Source: Butyrivibrio sp. MC2013
GTDB lineage: Bacteria; Bacillota; Clostridia; Lachnospirales; Lachnospiraceae
DNA: 64,000 nucleotides
Assembly (NCBI RefSeq): GCF_000424585.1
Contig: NZ_AUKE01000005.1
Location: 124,001 to 188,000 of the forward strand
Direction: 5' to 3'
A program made the position numbers and the translations under genes. Under the pieces are notes generated by a model. The model did no database searches, was not told where the DNA came from, and saw only the letters and a list, made by a program, of their open reading frames with translations. This document shows, piece after piece, positions 17,795 through 26,613 of the stretch. Positions within the stretch are counted from its first letter, which is position 1. Each line of letters opens with the position of its first letter.

Positions 17795-18940
17795 CTATAT
17801 CCTAAGCACAGTGCTAATATCCCTTATATAACTCTCTGCAGAAAAGGCCCTGACTCTCTCCCTTCCGGAAACAGCTGCCCTATCTCTCTTAACAGGATCA
17901 GAGAGCATCTCTGTCATAGCCTTGCATAGCATGCGGTCATCATCAGTGATATGACAAGGATCCATATCGGCTTCGTGATCCATATCCGGGATCAATATGC
18001 CTCCCATACCATGTACAGGCTCTCCTATCCTGGATGCCGCGTCCCCATCAGGAATCAGGATCTCCCTGGGTCCTGTCTCGCAGTCAGCTGCCACTACAGG
18101 TATGCCAAGAGCCATAGCTTCCAGCATGGCACCGGGGAAGCCCTCGTGATTTGAAGATAATACATATAGAGCGCATCCCCTCTCATAGGCAAAGGGATTC
18201 TTCTTAAGTCCTGTAAATACCACTCTATCCTCAAGACCCAGTTCTAAAGAGAGCTTCTCGTATGCAGCAAAATCGCCGCTTCCTATGATCATCAGCTTAT
18301 AGCTTTTATCCTCCAATAAAGAGAATGCCTTGATCAGATGCCAATAGCCCTTCTGATCATCCTCTCTTCCCACAGTGACTATCACATGCTCCCTGTCTTC
18401 AAAGGGATGATCTGTTACAGGCTCCATAGACCTTTTGCTAATATCCTCTATATCCACCGGATTATAGACAGTGACAGCCTTATCACTGTGGTAGTCTGAT
18501 CTGATACGCTCTGTCATGGCTTTTGATACAGATATGAGCGCGTCGCTTCTTTTGCAAAAGAGCTTCATGGTCCTTTGATTATCCAGTATAATGCCCCCGT
18601 GGATGCCGGATACTATCCTGTCTCCCACACCTGTCAGGCAGTTGATAATGCTGGCAGACTCCCCAAAGCTGTAGGTGACATCTATATGTCTTTCTTTCTT
18701 GATCTGCCTGACCTTTCGAACTCGCCGCATTATATTAAGGACCTTGGCGAGCCTGCCGGGTCTTGCGCCAAGGTCTATATTGATCAGCTCCAGTCCTGAA
18801 GTATCGTAATGGATCTGATAGTCATCAAATATTAAAAGGCTGACATTTGCCTTATCTTTTAAAAGTCTGGCGGTTGCTACGCATACCGCTTCGTGTCCCC
18901 CCTGCCAGAGCCTGGGAACTATTAGTAGTACGTTTTTCAC
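17795..18940 (-). CDS. GT4 family glycosyltransferase
   Basis: About 381 residues: VKNVLLIVPRLWQGGHEAVC at the N-terminus, VTVGREDDQKGYWHLIKAF entering the second lobe, and SSNHEGFPGAMLEAMALG at the donor site. The frame can begin at ATG 18961, but no ribosome site precedes it. GTG 18940 gives a typical GT4 N-terminus and lies behind GAAGGG, so it is preferred. Either way the gene overlaps the end of the upstream GT4 gene by about 90-110 bases in another frame, unusually long for bacteria. The substrate is unknown. Confidence 0.83.
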   Translation of the reverse strand: MKNVLLIVPRLWQGGHEAVCVATARLLKDKANVSLLIFDDYQIHYDTSGLELINIDLGARPGRLAKVLNIMRRVRKVRQIKKERHIDVTYSFGESASIINCLTGVGDRIVSGIHGGIILDNQRTMKLFCKRSDALISVSKAMTERIRSDYHSDKAVTVYNPVDIEDISKRSMEPVTDHPFEDREHVIVTVGREDDQKGYWHLIKAFSLLEDKSYKLMIIGSGDFAAYEKLSLELGLEDRVVFTGLKKNPFAYERGCALYVLSSNHEGFPGAMLEAMALGIPVVAADCETGPREILIPDGDAASRIGEPVHGMGGILIPDMDHEADMDPCHITDDDRMLCKAMTEMLSDPVKRDRAAVSGRERVRAFSAESYIRDISTVLRI

Positions 18941-20312
18941 CGGGGAACCATCCCTTCTCATAAAAATATGTCATGCATTCAGCCTGACTGCGTACATCAA
19001 AGCCTGCTTTCTCTATGGTCCTGATGATAGTGGGAGATGTGACCGCCCTGTCAAGACAGGCAAGGCCCGTCCTATTCTCCATGGCTATATCTTCAGGAGC
19101 CTCCTTATGATGATCAGTTGGTAATAGCGTTCCCGCAAGGCTCTCCGGCACCAGGTCATCAAGTATTTTCAAAGCCCAGTTTCTGGGAGAGTCTTCTATG
19201 GACATATGACTCACAAGGCTGGTCAGTTCTACCTCTCTTGTGATAGTATCCGATATCAGGCACTGCAGTCCTGCTGCCTGAGCCTCTACAACGGTACCCG
19301 GTAGTCCCTCATACAATGAAGGAAAGCAGAAATAATCCATAGCCTGATAGTATCTCTCTGCCTCTCTCTGATTACCCATAAAGAGGATCCTGCTGCTCAT
19401 TCCCAGCTCTGCAGCCAGCTCCCTGGCCTGATCCATAAGAGGTCCTTCGCCCAGGAGCATCAATCTTAAGGGAAGTCCATGAAGGAGCAGATACCTGCCT
19501 CTATCATCCTCCATGATCAGCTTCACCAGTTCTGCAAATACCCTGATGAGAAAGCTGTGATTCTTGGCTTCATGGAAACGTCCCACATGGCCTATGACAA
19601 TGGCATTCTCTATGCCAAGCCTTCTCCTGACCATGCTTCTGGTAGCCTCATCATATTTAAAGCGAAGTACATCTATTGCATTGGGAATGATCTTAACAAA
19701 TCCACTGTCTACCTGCTCGTCTCCGTAGACACGTCTGCCTGCGGCATCAGATACCGCAAGATAATAATCAGCCACTCCCTCTTTCTTAAAGGGAGCTCTG
19801 GCAATATCCGTAAGCCTGCCCTTGATACCGGGGTCCACACCTGCACTCCTGACATGGGCACAGGTTGTGCGCACGCCATTCTCCTTGGCGATAGGCAGAT
19901 AGATAGCAGCAGAGCTGGTAATATGCCCCTGGACTGTCTGCCAGCTGCCTTTATGCTCTTCAAAAAAGCGCTTTACAGCCGCCTTATACACAGGGGTATT
20001 GACCATGGTATAACGGGGGATGGCATATATCCTGCCTCCCAGCTTTCTGATCTCGTCATCAAAATAGCCCTTGCCGCGTACCTTTAAGAGTTCATCACTG
20101 CTAAGCGCTTCCTGGCCTTTACCCTGGGGCGACTGATGGACCAGAAAATCAAACTGGACCCTGTCCCTGTCTATGGTCCTGTAGAGGTCCATGATCCTGC
20201 TCTCTGCGCCGCCAAGGCCCTTCATTGGGCCAAAAACGTGGAGCACTCTTATGGGCTCATTGCCTATGGGATATCTTATGTAGCTCTCTGAAGGGATATC
20301 GGTGTTAGTCAT
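18852..20312 (-). CDS. GT4 family glycosyltransferase (EpsF-like)
   Basis: 486 residues. VLHVFGPMKGLGGAESRIMDLY opens the first lobe (near residue 20), and IGHVGRFHEAKNHSFLIRVF and FPSLYEGLPGTVVEAQAAG mark the second. It resembles EpsF/CapH-type enzymes of capsule and exopolysaccharide loci. The C-terminus is longer than usual: the last 35-40 residues, rich in Arg, Ser and Thr, are read from DNA that also encodes the start of the next GT4 gene. ATG 20312 follows GAGAGGAAGAT. It is co-directional with the DUF2334 gene upstream. Linkage and donor are unknown. Confidence 0.85.
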   Translation of the reverse strand: MTNTDIPSESYIRYPIGNEPIRVLHVFGPMKGLGGAESRIMDLYRTIDRDRVQFDFLVHQSPQGKGQEALSSDELLKVRGKGYFDDEIRKLGGRIYAIPRYTMVNTPVYKAAVKRFFEEHKGSWQTVQGHITSSAAIYLPIAKENGVRTTCAHVRSAGVDPGIKGRLTDIARAPFKKEGVADYYLAVSDAAGRRVYGDEQVDSGFVKIIPNAIDVLRFKYDEATRSMVRRRLGIENAIVIGHVGRFHEAKNHSFLIRVFAELVKLIMEDDRGRYLLLHGLPLRLMLLGEGPLMDQARELAAELGMSSRILFMGNQREAERYYQAMDYFCFPSLYEGLPGTVVEAQAAGLQCLISDTITREVELTSLVSHMSIEDSPRNWALKILDDLVPESLAGTLLPTDHHKEAPEDIAMENRTGLACLDRAVTSPTIIRTIEKAGFDVRSQAECMTYFYEKGWFPGEKRTTNSSQALAGGTRSGMRSNRQTFKR

Positions 20313-20335
20313 ATCTTCCTCTCGGGATCTGCCTG

Positions 20336-21085
20336 TTATTTTCTGCGGATCAGTCTGATCATGTCTGAAGCTGTGCGTTTGCTAAGGGCCATGAGGTACT
20401 CTCTTAGTCTGTAACAGGCACCTGCCTTCACAGGGCTAAGATCAGATAGTTCTCTGTAAGGCACACATTTACCCTCTTTAATGATCCTCTTATAGCTCTC
20501 ATATTCCTTGTCAGTCATGGTATTGGCATGAACTACAAAGGTCACTATGCCATCCCTTTTTGACTTAAGGCTCCTGCTCTTCTTATAGGAAATAGGATAA
20601 AAGGTGATTTTCTTGTAGCTGTAAGGCCTGTCCCCAAAGCCATCTGTAATGACCTTAAAGCCGTTATCACTAAGGGCTCTTAAGGTATTATGATCATAAC
20701 TGTGGGAGGGAGCCATAAATATATCTGTCTCTATCCCGTGGTCAGAGAGTATCTTCCTCCCATCAGATATCATGCTGCATTGCATATCATAAGGAAGCCC
20801 TGCAAATTCGGATTTGCGGTTAAGAGGAAAGATGCCTCCTTTATCCGTTGTATAGATATGGGTATGCCCATGCATGGCTATAGTAAAGCCGTCCTTACTA
20901 AGCCCTTTTATCACATCCCAAAAGTCCTCTCTGGGCGGGTCTATGGACAGCTTCTCATCCCTGTTATCAGGGACCACTCCCAAAAGAGCTGTGAGACCAT
21001 GCTCCTTTAGAAGGCCGGTAAAGTTTAGAAATTTGTCCCAGTCCATATCAGGACTGATATCATCCATTCTAATGGCTATCTTCAT
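20336..21085 (-). CDS. DUF2334 / polysaccharide deacetylase-like protein
   Basis: 249 residues with a NodB-like (beta/alpha)7 pattern: IRMDDISPDM near the N-terminus (the double Asp typical of the fold's metal site), IAMHGHTHIY (His-x-x-x-His-type metal ligands) and FMAPSHSYDH. DUF2334 proteins are related to carbohydrate esterase family 4 deacetylases. There is no signal peptide, so it would act in the cytoplasm, perhaps on a nucleotide- or lipid-linked N-acetyl sugar. It lies between the epimerase and a GT4 gene in the same operon. The biochemical role is inferred from the fold only. Confidence 0.75.
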   Translation of the reverse strand: MKIAIRMDDISPDMDWDKFLNFTGLLKEHGLTALLGVVPDNRDEKLSIDPPREDFWDVIKGLSKDGFTIAMHGHTHIYTTDKGGIFPLNRKSEFAGLPYDMQCSMISDGRKILSDHGIETDIFMAPSHSYDHNTLRALSDNGFKVITDGFGDRPYSYKKITFYPISYKKSRSLKSKRDGIVTFVVHANTMTDKEYESYKRIIKEGKCVPYRELSDLSPVKAGACYRLREYLMALSKRTASDMIRLIRRK

Positions 21086-21111
21086 ACAGCTCTATGCCTT
21101 TCGAGGGTGTA

Positions 21112-22095
21112 TTATTCTGCATTAAAGAGCTTCTTGTACCAATCGATGGCAAGGGCGATGCCTGCCTTGAAATCATAAGAAGGATCGTAGCCAAGATTTG
21201 CTCTGGCTTTGGAAATATCAGCATTGGAATCTCTGATATCTCCCGCTCTTGCAGGTCCGTATATAGGCTCCACGTCAAGTCCCAGTGCCTCGCAGATATC
21301 ATTATATACGTCTATGAGGTACTCTCTGCCGCCTGCTCCGATATTGTACATCTGGCCTGCTGCCTCTTCAGAAGCCAGGCAGGCTCTGAGGTTACCCTCT
21401 ATTACGTTATCTATGTATGTGAAGTCCCTGCTCTGACGTCCGTCACCGTTGATAGTGGGGCGCTCGCCTGAGAGGAGCTGCTTGATAAACTTAGGAATAA
21501 CAGCAGCATAGGCTCCGTTAGGATCCTGCCTGCGTCCGAATACATTAAAATATGACAAGCCGTAGGTATTAAGGCCATAGAGCTTCTTGTAGAGCATGCC
21601 GTATTTCTCGTTGGTCTGCTTGGTCAGAGCATAGGGTGATAAGGGATTACCCTCTTCATCCTCTCTCTTTGGAAGCTTTGTGGAATCCCCATACACAGAA
21701 GATGAGCAGGCATATGCAAAGCGCTTTACACCATTTTGTCTGGCAGCTTCCATCATATTGAGGGTACCCCTGATATTGATCTCTTCATAGAGAAGGGGCA
21801 TCTCGATAGAGCGGGGAACTGAGCCCCATGCAGCCTCATGACATACATAATCTACGCCCTCACAGGCTCTCATGCAGCTGTCCAGATCTCTGATATCTTC
21901 CTGTATAAATGTAAAGTTGGGATTATCCATAAAGGGCTGGATATTCTCAATATGTCCTGTTGAAAGGTTGTCCAATACCCTTACCTTCACACCCTTATCA
22001 AGCAGTGCCTCGGTAATATTGGAACCAATAAAGCCTGCGCCTCCTGTTACAAGAAAAGTGCTTCCTTCAGGGAAGCTAAGCTGTTCATAACCCAT
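21112..22095 (-). CDS. tviC: WbpP/TviC-like UDP-N-acetylglucosamine 4-epimerase (SDR)
   Basis: 327 residues, an extended short-chain dehydrogenase. It has the NAD-binding FLVTGGAGFIGSNI, the WbpP-type AWGSVPRSIE, SSSVYGD, the catalytic YALTK and the long conserved run beginning YFNVFGRRQDPNGAY. These match WbpP of Pseudomonas and TviC of Salmonella, which interconvert UDP-GlcNAc/UDP-GalNAc or, after oxidation, their uronic acids. A TviB-like dehydrogenase at 28632-29948 completes a UDP-GalNAcA route. It is the first gene after a recognisable promoter at 22225-22253 and heads the downstream operon. The start ATG lacks a clear ribosome site. Confidence 0.85.
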   Translation of the reverse strand: MGYEQLSFPEGSTFLVTGGAGFIGSNITEALLDKGVKVRVLDNLSTGHIENIQPFMDNPNFTFIQEDIRDLDSCMRACEGVDYVCHEAAWGSVPRSIEMPLLYEEINIRGTLNMMEAARQNGVKRFAYACSSSVYGDSTKLPKREDEEGNPLSPYALTKQTNEKYGMLYKKLYGLNTYGLSYFNVFGRRQDPNGAYAAVIPKFIKQLLSGERPTINGDGRQSRDFTYIDNVIEGNLRACLASEEAAGQMYNIGAGGREYLIDVYNDICEALGLDVEPIYGPARAGDIRDSNADISKARANLGYDPSYDFKAGIALAIDWYKKLFNAE

Positions 22096-22224
22096 TTTAC
22101 TAATGCGATCCGGCCTCTGAAATATAAAGGGGGATCCTTCCTTTCTTCCGGCATATCCCGGTTATTATCAATCACTTGATTTGTAATGATCCAAGTGTCA
22201 AAAACTACTATTAATACTCACATC

Positions 22225-22253
22225 ATATTAATCTATGCCGCTCTATTAGTCAA
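22225..22253 (-). promoter_or_regulatory. Promoter of the epimerase-led polysaccharide operon
   Basis: On the minus strand TTGACT (22253-22248) is separated by exactly 17 bases from TATTAA-like TAATAT (22230-22225), close to the vegetative consensus. Transcription would begin near 22218, leaving a leader of about 120 bases before the epimerase ATG. Within that leader a 6-bp inverted repeat (CACTTG 22173-22178, CAAGTG 22192-22197) is present. It lies downstream of the terminator of the surface-protein gene, so this is the likely start of a new transcript running left through the glycan locus. Confidence 0.65.
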
Positions 22254-22267
22254 ATAATCAGCATATT

Positions 22268-22303
22268 AAAAAGAGGGAGTCCGCACGAATACGCGGACTC
22301 CCT
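22268..22303 (-). terminator. Intrinsic terminator of the surface-protein gene
   Basis: A perfect 11-bp stem (22274-22284 with 22293-22303, core GGGAGTCCGC) and an 8-base loop. On the minus strand it is followed by CTTTTTAATA. It lies 30 bases past the stop of the large surface-protein gene. Confidence 0.85.
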
Positions 22304-22332
22304 TGGGGAAGGAGGTTATAAACTTTAGTGCA

Positions 22333-25300
22333 TTATCCCCTAAGTTTTTTAATGAAATAGAAGCCTGCGCCGCCAGCTGCTGCAAGGCCTGCTGCCACAA
22401 GGGTCAGGATAAGACCTGCAGGTGCGCCGCCATTATTACCATCATCTGTATCAGCTGCAAGAGCTGTTTTAGCATCTGTGATAGTCACTTCTTCTTCCTT
22501 TGTTTCTTCGACAGCTCCTTCTACAGGCTCTTCCTCTGTCTCTTCAGTAGCAGCTGATTCTTCAGAAGGCTCTCCTGCTTCTGCAAGCAGATCTTCTTCT
22601 GTTTCATTATCTTCTGTCACTTCCTCTGCCTCTTTAGTAACTTCATCATCAGCTGTTGCTGCTTTTGTCTTATTAGAAGCAGTGCTTACTGCAGACCTGC
22701 CTGCTGTAGCCTTGCGGTTAGAAGCAAGTACCGCGGAACTGCTATTAGTTGCAGAAACTCCACCTACAGATGCTGCCAAGGCAGCGGGTGCTGCGGTTCC
22801 CTGGGCGGGACTTGTCTGTCCTGCAGATACCTGACTTCCACCACCGGGCCCTCTTACATTACCTGCATCTGAAGAGCCGCCTTCCTTGTTGTCACCTGTA
22901 CCTTCATCACCACTGCCTGTCTCTTCGCCCGGGGCTGTCTCCTTGCGTATCAGCTCAGTTCCCTTATTGGCATCATAAACAATAGTCAGAGCTCCTGTAG
23001 TAGCCATGCTCACATTCTGTGACTCTGTAAGCTTGCCATCTACGTAGATATCTACATCATAGTTTCCTGCTGAGAGGCAGTCTGTCATACGATAACTATT
23101 TATAGATGTCTGCACCATATTGACAGTCTCATCCCCGATACTTGCTGTAACCATCGCCTTACCAGCTTCTGCCTCATATGTGCTGCCATCTGCCAGCTTG
23201 TAGCTTACAGGAGCTGCATTTATAGAATCAAACCATTCTCCTGTCACAGAGTTTACAAAGAGTACAAAGGTATCTGTCTCTTTGTCGGATGCAGGGAATG
23301 TAACGTTTGCATTCTCTGAAGGTACTTCGCCGTTACTCCACACGCCGTCAAAATTGATCTTGAACTGATAGGGCACAGCAGTTTCAGGCACAGTATATGT
23401 AAATGTACGCTTGAATACGCCGCCGCCTATATAATCCAGCCTTGAGAGAGCATTGTTCTGATCCCAGCCGCCAAACTCCTTGAACTCCTCAATACCTGTC
23501 CTGCTAAAGAAATTGCCGGTCCAGTTGGCTTTCTTCTTGATATCCTGTACAGGATTACCGTTCACATCATAGTGAACATCCTTGCCTGTTACGATCTTGT
23601 CCTTATCTGCAAAATAGCGGATGATTACTTCCTCGGAAGAAGCGCTTATGCTGCAGCTCCTCTCTGCGATAGCTTCTCCGTTTGCAAGGATCTCAAGCTT
23701 ATTGTCACCTGCTGTAAGAAGAGCTGTAGCCTCGTACATATTTCCATCATAGAGAGCCATATCAGAGATTCGTTCCCCTACTCTCACCTGAAGGTGATCT
23801 CCTGCAAAAGCCTTTACTACTACTTCTTCAGGCTCCTGGGGCTCTGGCTGAGGCTCCTTATCCTCACTGCCTGGCTCTTCTGTTCCGGGCTCCTCGGTGC
23901 CGGGATCTACCACTTCACCGCCTTCACCGGGCTCCTCTTCAGGTCTTTGATAATAAGCCTCTATCTCAAACATGCTCACATAGGTTCCTGAGAAAGAGGA
24001 TACATGTACTCTCAGATATCTGCCTTCTGCCGCCTCATATTTCAGATCGATGGGATCCGTGGAGAGGCTCTCGCCGCTTGCTACTACTCTATAGCCGCTC
24101 TCATATTCATCTGATACTTCAACGGTAAATACGCATTTCTCGGTATTAACATATGTACCTGTACCACCAAAATACAGTATTACTTCATCTGTCATGGTGC
24201 TCTTGCCAAAGTCAACAGCATACCAGATATCAGGATCTTCCTCATGGGATACGAGGAAGGAAGTGTAGCTGCCATCTGTAAGATTACCTACATTTCTGGC
24301 ACCTATCCCTCTTGTAGAGCCTCGTCCGTTGGAAGATGCACTGCCCTGCTTGCCCTTAGCCAGGTTGGTATTGCCATCCATACCTCTGCCTTCAAGATCA
24401 GGAACATTAGTTAGATCCTTATATATTCCGGCATATTTCAGCGCTGTCTCTTCTATGAGATTCACGGTAGCTGCATCATAGGCTACCTTATTATTTCTGT
24501 AATCATCGCTTTCAACCAGGGATGCCAGTACCTCCTTGTCCTCTGCTGAGAAATTAAAGGCACTGTCCCTGCCGGTGATAGTGTAATAAATAGTGCTGGC
24601 TGAGATCAGACTGGCCAGATCGTTGCCATGTACGTTATCACCTTTTCTATACCATTTCTTATTCTTGTCAAAATAGAGCTCATAGTAAGCTTCACCTGCA
24701 GCTGCAAGCTTTGCTCCATAATCTTTTGCCACAGCTACATAGGCATTTGTCACATTTGTCTGGCCGCTCTTTAAGATATCCTCATTTGCCCAGGGCATAT
24801 ATAAGAGAAGCTGCGGATGATTAGGCGCTTCCTCTATCCAGGGATAGAAGGCTTCCACGCCCTGACGCAGGAGGCTCTCTGAAAAGCCTGAGGACTTCTC
24901 CTGCAATATCACATAATCATAATTTCCATTTACTACGGCATCCCTGCTGCTCTCCTTCAAGATATCAGCCTGGTCAAAAAGAGACGCTCCCATCTGAGTC
25001 CTGGTATCAATATGCGCTGATACACCGCCTAGCTCAAAGAGCTTTGTCAGCTTACCTGCTACGTCATTGTATCTGGTCAGACTGTTACCCACCATAAGTA
25101 TCCTGATGGAAGAATCGTCATTGGCCATGAGCTTAACAGCCTCTACGCCTGCATTCTCTGCCTTTGCTCCAACAGCTGTCTCAGAAACGTCCTGAGCTTT
25201 CTCTCCATTTGCAGCATTTTCTGCACTCTCTGATCCAGCTGCATCTAAGGCATCTTCTTCGTCCGCATCTTTTACTACGTTCTCAGAATCAGCTGCTGTC

Positions 25301-25581
25301 TCGGCTCCTACCGATGCAATCACATCCTGCTCATCAGCATCCACCATCACAGCATCTTCTGACTGCTCATCTGCATTAGAAGCTTCTGATTCTATTTCTT
25401 CTAATGCCTTGTCATCAAGGTCACTACCAAACTCTGCGATATCAAGCTGCAGTGCCTCCTCAAGATCAGTTACCGGTTCTGCTGCATTTGAAGCTATGGA
25501 TCCATAGCCAAGTGCGCTTGTTGCTACAAGGACTGCCGCCAGCAATCCCGCTAATAGGTTTTTATTCTTCCTCTCCCCCAT
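22333..25581 (-). CDS. Large surface-anchored protein: SGNH hydrolase, F5/8-type C domain and C-terminal membrane anchor
   Basis: About 1080 residues. A signal peptide (to about residue 38, ending ASNAAEP) is followed by an acidic, Ala-rich segment to 160. An SGNH domain follows with RILMVGNSLTRYND (Ser171) and DNVHGN (Asp319/His322), then a discoidin/F5-8 C domain (about 408-548, NLAKGKQGS to MFEIEAYY), a Pro/Glu/Gly linker (550-590), at least one beta-sandwich resembling starch-binding modules (about 690-800) and a Ser/Thr/Ala linker. It ends in one hydrophobic helix plus KKLRG. There is no LPXTG motif, so it is membrane-anchored. It probably binds and de-esterifies a glycan outside the cell. 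ATG 25581 (fifth codon of the longest frame) fits the AAAAGGAG site better. It is divergent from a LysR gene. Confidence 0.82.
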   Translation of the reverse strand: MGERKNKNLLAGLLAAVLVATSALGYGSIASNAAEPVTDLEEALQLDIAEFGSDLDDKALEEIESEASNADEQSEDAVMVDADEQDVIASVGAETAADSENVVKDADEEDALDAAGSESAENAANGEKAQDVSETAVGAKAENAGVEAVKLMANDDSSIRILMVGNSLTRYNDVAGKLTKLFELGGVSAHIDTRTQMGASLFDQADILKESSRDAVVNGNYDYVILQEKSSGFSESLLRQGVEAFYPWIEEAPNHPQLLLYMPWANEDILKSGQTNVTNAYVAVAKDYGAKLAAAGEAYYELYFDKNKKWYRKGDNVHGNDLASLISASTIYYTITGRDSAFNFSAEDKEVLASLVESDDYRNNKVAYDAATVNLIEETALKYAGIYKDLTNVPDLEGRGMDGNTNLAKGKQGSASSNGRGSTRGIGARNVGNLTDGSYTSFLVSHEEDPDIWYAVDFGKSTMTDEVILYFGGTGTYVNTEKCVFTVEVSDEYESGYRVVASGESLSTDPIDLKYEAAEGRYLRVHVSSFSGTYVSMFEIEAYYQRPEEEPGEGGEVVDPGTEEPGTEEPGSEDKEPQPEPQEPEEVVVKAFAGDHLQVRVGERISDMALYDGNMYEATALLTAGDNKLEILANGEAIAERSCSISASSEEVIIRYFADKDKIVTGKDVHYDVNGNPVQDIKKKANWTGNFFSRTGIEEFKEFGGWDQNNALSRLDYIGGGVFKRTFTYTVPETAVPYQFKINFDGVWSNGEVPSENANVTFPASDKETDTFVLFVNSVTGEWFDSINAAPVSYKLADGSTYEAEAGKAMVTASIGDETVNMVQTSINSYRMTDCLSAGNYDVDIYVDGKLTESQNVSMATTGALTIVYDANKGTELIRKETAPGEETGSGDEGTGDNKEGGSSDAGNVRGPGGGSQVSAGQTSPAQGTAAPAALAASVGGVSATNSSSAVLASNRKATAGRSAVSTASNKTKAATADDEVTKEAEEVTEDNETEEDLLAEAGEPSEESAATEETEEEPVEGAVEETKEEEVTITDAKTALAADTDDGNNGGAPAGLILTLVAAGLAAAGGAGFYFIKKLRG

Positions 25582-25650
25582 AAGCTTTTGCATCTCCTTT
25601 TCATAATGTGCTTAACCCTTTGTTACTCCCAGCCGAAGCTGTCATATAAA

Positions 25651-25698
25651 AGTATAAAAAATGGGGGATTTGATGAAAAATATCAAATACTATATAAT
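25651..25698. promoter_or_regulatory. Divergent control region with inverted-repeat operator between LysR and surface-protein genes
   Basis: ATTTGAT (25668-25674) and ATCAAAT (25682-25688) form a 7-bp inverted repeat with 7 bases between, a plausible LysR-type binding site. The LysR promoter on the plus strand reads TTGATG (25670-25675), 17 bases, TATAAT (25693-25698), so the operator covers its -35 box and suggests autoregulation. On the minus strand a possible -10 box TATACT (25656-25651) faces the surface-protein gene with its -35 region also inside the operator; that -35 is weak, as expected for an activator-dependent promoter. Binding by this LysR protein is inferred. Confidence 0.6.
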
Positions 25699-25740
25699 CT
25701 TATATATAAATCTATATATGCTATGTGGGGGAGAGCTTAG

Positions 25741-26613
25741 ATGAATCTGTTGGAATTAAGATATTTCAGAACTGCCGCAAAACTTGAAAACTTCTCAAAG
25801 ACCGCCGAGCACCATCTCATACCTCAGTCTGCTGTCAGCATCACTATCAAGAAGCTGGAGCAGGAGCTGGGCTGCAGCCTCTTTGACAGGAGCGGCAAAT
25901 CCATAAGATTAAATGATAACGGCAGGCGCTTTTTGGAAACAGTCGATCATGCCCTGAGCATCCTGGATGAAGGCATAAACGCCCTGAGGGAGCCCCAGGT
26001 TAAAGGCATAGGCATCAATATCCAAAGCGGCATCCACTTTATGACCTATCTGGTTCCCGACTTTGAAAAGCAGAATCCCGGCATCAGAATTTTCTTTCTC
26101 CAGGGATATTCTGCCAATCAAAAAGAAGCTGATTTTACCTTTTTTCAGCTTCCCATTGATGATGATAAATATGAACATGTATTTCTTATGGATGATGAGA
26201 TAATGGCTGCTGTTCCCAAAAAGCATCCCCTTGCTTCAAAGAAGATCCTGGATCTCTCATTGCTGACATCGGAGCATTTCATCGCCTACGATCCCGGAAA
26301 CAGGCTAAGGATATTTACAGATTCCCTCTGTAGGGAGGCAGGCTTTGAGCCTGTCATCGCCTTTGAGACCGGAGATATGAAGAGCCTCAGGTCCATGATA
26401 GAAGCCGGACTTGGTATATCCCTGGTACCTTCTGCTTCCTGGCGTCAGAGCCTCTCCGGACACGCCCGTCTCATCCCTCTAAAGAGCCATCCCATGCGCA
26501 CCCTGGTCCTGGCTTATCCAAAGGGCAAGGTACTCAGTCCCGAAGAAGAGCTATTTTTGGACTATACCTGCAAGTGGTTTCATAACCTCACCGGCAAGGA
26601 CGGGGAGCAATAA
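25741..26613 (+). CDS. LysR family transcriptional regulator
   Basis: 290 residues. The N-terminal winged helix-turn-helix (LRYFRTAAKLENFSKTAEHH, then SAVSITIKKLEQELGCSLFDRSG) is typical of LysR regulators. The rest is the two-lobe effector-binding domain, including FETGDMKSLRSMIEAGLGIS. ATG 25741 follows GGGGGAG at 7 bases. It is divergent from the surface-protein gene and probably controls it and itself through the repeat at 25668-25688. The 3' end overlaps the convergent DUF6020 gene by 63 bases. The inducer is unknown. Confidence 0.92.
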   Translation: MNLLELRYFRTAAKLENFSKTAEHHLIPQSAVSITIKKLEQELGCSLFDRSGKSIRLNDNGRRFLETVDHALSILDEGINALREPQVKGIGINIQSGIHFMTYLVPDFEKQNPGIRIFFLQGYSANQKEADFTFFQLPIDDDKYEHVFLMDDEIMAAVPKKHPLASKKILDLSLLTSEHFIAYDPGNRLRIFTDSLCREAGFEPVIAFETGDMKSLRSMIEAGLGISLVPSASWRQSLSGHARLIPLKSHPMRTLVLAYPKGKVLSPEEELFLDYTCKWFHNLTGKDGEQ

